DNA from: Brachyspira intermedia PWS/A
Lineage (GTDB): Bacteria > Spirochaetota > Brachyspiria > Brachyspirales > Brachyspiraceae
Assembly: GCF_000223215.1 (NCBI RefSeq)
Contig: NC_017243.1
Span: 1,302,001-1,366,000 of the forward strand
Direction of reading: 5' to 3'
Length of the DNA stretch: 64,000 bases
The position numbers were made by a program, and so were the translations under genes. The notes beneath the pieces were generated by a model, which saw only the letters and a list, made by a program, of their open reading frames with translations, was not told the origin of the DNA and searched no databases. How positions within the stretch are numbered: position 1 is the first letter of the stretch; every line of letters starts with the position of its first letter. Positions 63,505 to 64,000 of this stretch are shown here, piece by piece.

Positions 63505-64000
63505 TTAATTGTATTCTACAGCCACTTTTATACAATTATCCTGTTTCTTATCAAATATTTCATAACCTTTTAATATATCATCTAATTTTACTCGATGAGT
63601 TATGAGAAAATCAGTGTTTAATTTACCTTCAGATATCAATTTAAGAATTCTATCACTATGAACAGCATCGACTCCGCCTGTTTTGAATATTAAATTTTTT
63701 CCGTACATAATATTAAGCGGAAGAATTTGAGGTTTTTCATACATCGCAACTAATGCAACAACAGAATTAGGTCTTGCTATTTTCCAAGCTAATTCAAATG
63801 TATTTTCTCCGCCTGCTGCTTCTATAGTGCCGTCAGAAAGTCTGCCTTTATTTATATCTTTTATGTATTCTTCTATATTTTCAACTTTATTAGGATTTAT
63901 GAAAAAGTCAGCTAATTTATTTTCTTTTGCAATATTTAGTCTATCTTCATTTATATCAATAGCAATTATTTTTTTAGCTCCGAAAACTTTTGCACTCATC
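63505..64000 (-). CDS. Zinc-type alcohol dehydrogenase-like protein, 3' part
   Basis: The frame runs off the window, so only the last 165 or so residues are present. They cover the end of the nucleotide-binding Rossmann domain (KVFGAKKIIAIDINEDRLNIAKE) and the C-terminal part (GTIEAAGGENTFELAWKIARPN, VALVAMYEK, GKLNTDFLITHRVKLDDILKGYEIFDKK) of a medium-chain dehydrogenase related to threonine and alcohol dehydrogenases. The catalytic zinc site lies in the missing N-terminus. The substrate cannot be told. Confidence 0.88.
   Translation of the reverse strand, partial: MSAKVFGAKKIIAIDINEDRLNIAKENKLADFFINPNKVENIEEYIKDINKGRLSDGTIEAAGGENTFELAWKIARPNSVVALVAMYEKPQILPLNIMYGKNLIFKTGGVDAVHSDRILKLISEGKLNTDFLITHRVKLDDILKGYEIFDKKQDNCIKVAVEYN

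Noticed and set aside
1-64000. CRISPR arrays, prophage, insertion sequences, rRNA or tRNA genes
   Set aside because: No regularly spaced repeats, transposase or phage structural genes, or recognisable stable RNA genes other than the riboswitch and the candidate small RNA were seen.

Overview
The window is a strongly AT-rich bacterial chromosome segment. Gene content points to an intestinal spirochaete of the genus Brachyspira: a tlyA haemolysin/rRNA methyltransferase gene, many Ile/Lys/Asn-rich lipoproteins, ankyrin and TPR proteins, and GHL10 and GH57/DUF3536 enzymes. The genus is an inference from these families, since no rRNA or tRNA gene is visible. Most promoters that can be read are close to TTGACA-16/17 bp-TATAAT, most often with a 16-bp spacer.

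Layout, left to right. 1-11.5 kb is housekeeping: the dnaB end, an MlaE-type permease, murE (frameshifted), glgA, a YajQ protein, lexA with a strong promoter and candidate operator, a lipoprotein behind an 11-copy AGCCA repeat, cheW, rbfA, an NrnA-type DHH phosphoesterase and rnhA. 11.5-18.3 kb holds an intergenic repeat element, an orphan Dpp/Opp permease pair, small lipoproteins, a GHL10 glycosidase-like lipoprotein and a GNAT. 18.3-22.5 kb is a defence island: a type II restriction-modification pair, a BspA/DUF285-like protein, and an AAA ATPase plus TOPRIM pair resembling PARIS/OLD systems. 22.5-27.5 kb holds an ankyrin protein, HD hydrolase, pncA, ogt, a RimJ-like GNAT, two zinc-ribbon proteins and a YkvA protein.

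27.6-35.9 kb holds dnaA and the heat-shock cluster (grpE, a 69-aa protein, dnaK, two ankyrin genes, a DUF1275 protein, a membrane-tailed J protein, dnaJ). The dnaA-grpE gap contains a candidate stand-alone small RNA with an ACCUCCUU segment. It also holds a near-perfect sigma-54 (-24/-12) promoter for grpE, with two palindromes about 250-290 bp upstream that could bind an activator. 35.9-54.9 kb holds a glycosyltransferase, a large secreted TPR protein, a second copy of the intergenic element and a pyridoxal kinase operon. It continues with two paralogous lipoproteins, a yybP-ykoY-type Mn2+ riboswitch controlling a P-type Ca2+/Mn2+ ATPase, a TPR protein with a degenerate Mrr-like end, rlmE, rseC, a GH57 protein, a secreted protein and tlyA.

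54.9-63.4 kb is the most unusual region: seven consecutive paralogous genes on the minus strand. Each encodes a protein of about 385-400 residues with two cyclic-nucleotide-binding-like folds, a helical linker and a degenerate Crp-like C-terminus. Most copies have their own promoter. A partial zinc-type alcohol dehydrogenase closes the window.

At least seven genes (murE, the TOPRIM gene, the RimJ-like GNAT, an ankyrin gene, the large TPR gene, a lipoprotein and rlmE) are broken by what looks like loss of exactly one base in an A/T homopolymer. Because the direction is uniform and essential genes are hit, sequencing undercalls are the simplest explanation, though real contraction or slippage is not excluded.
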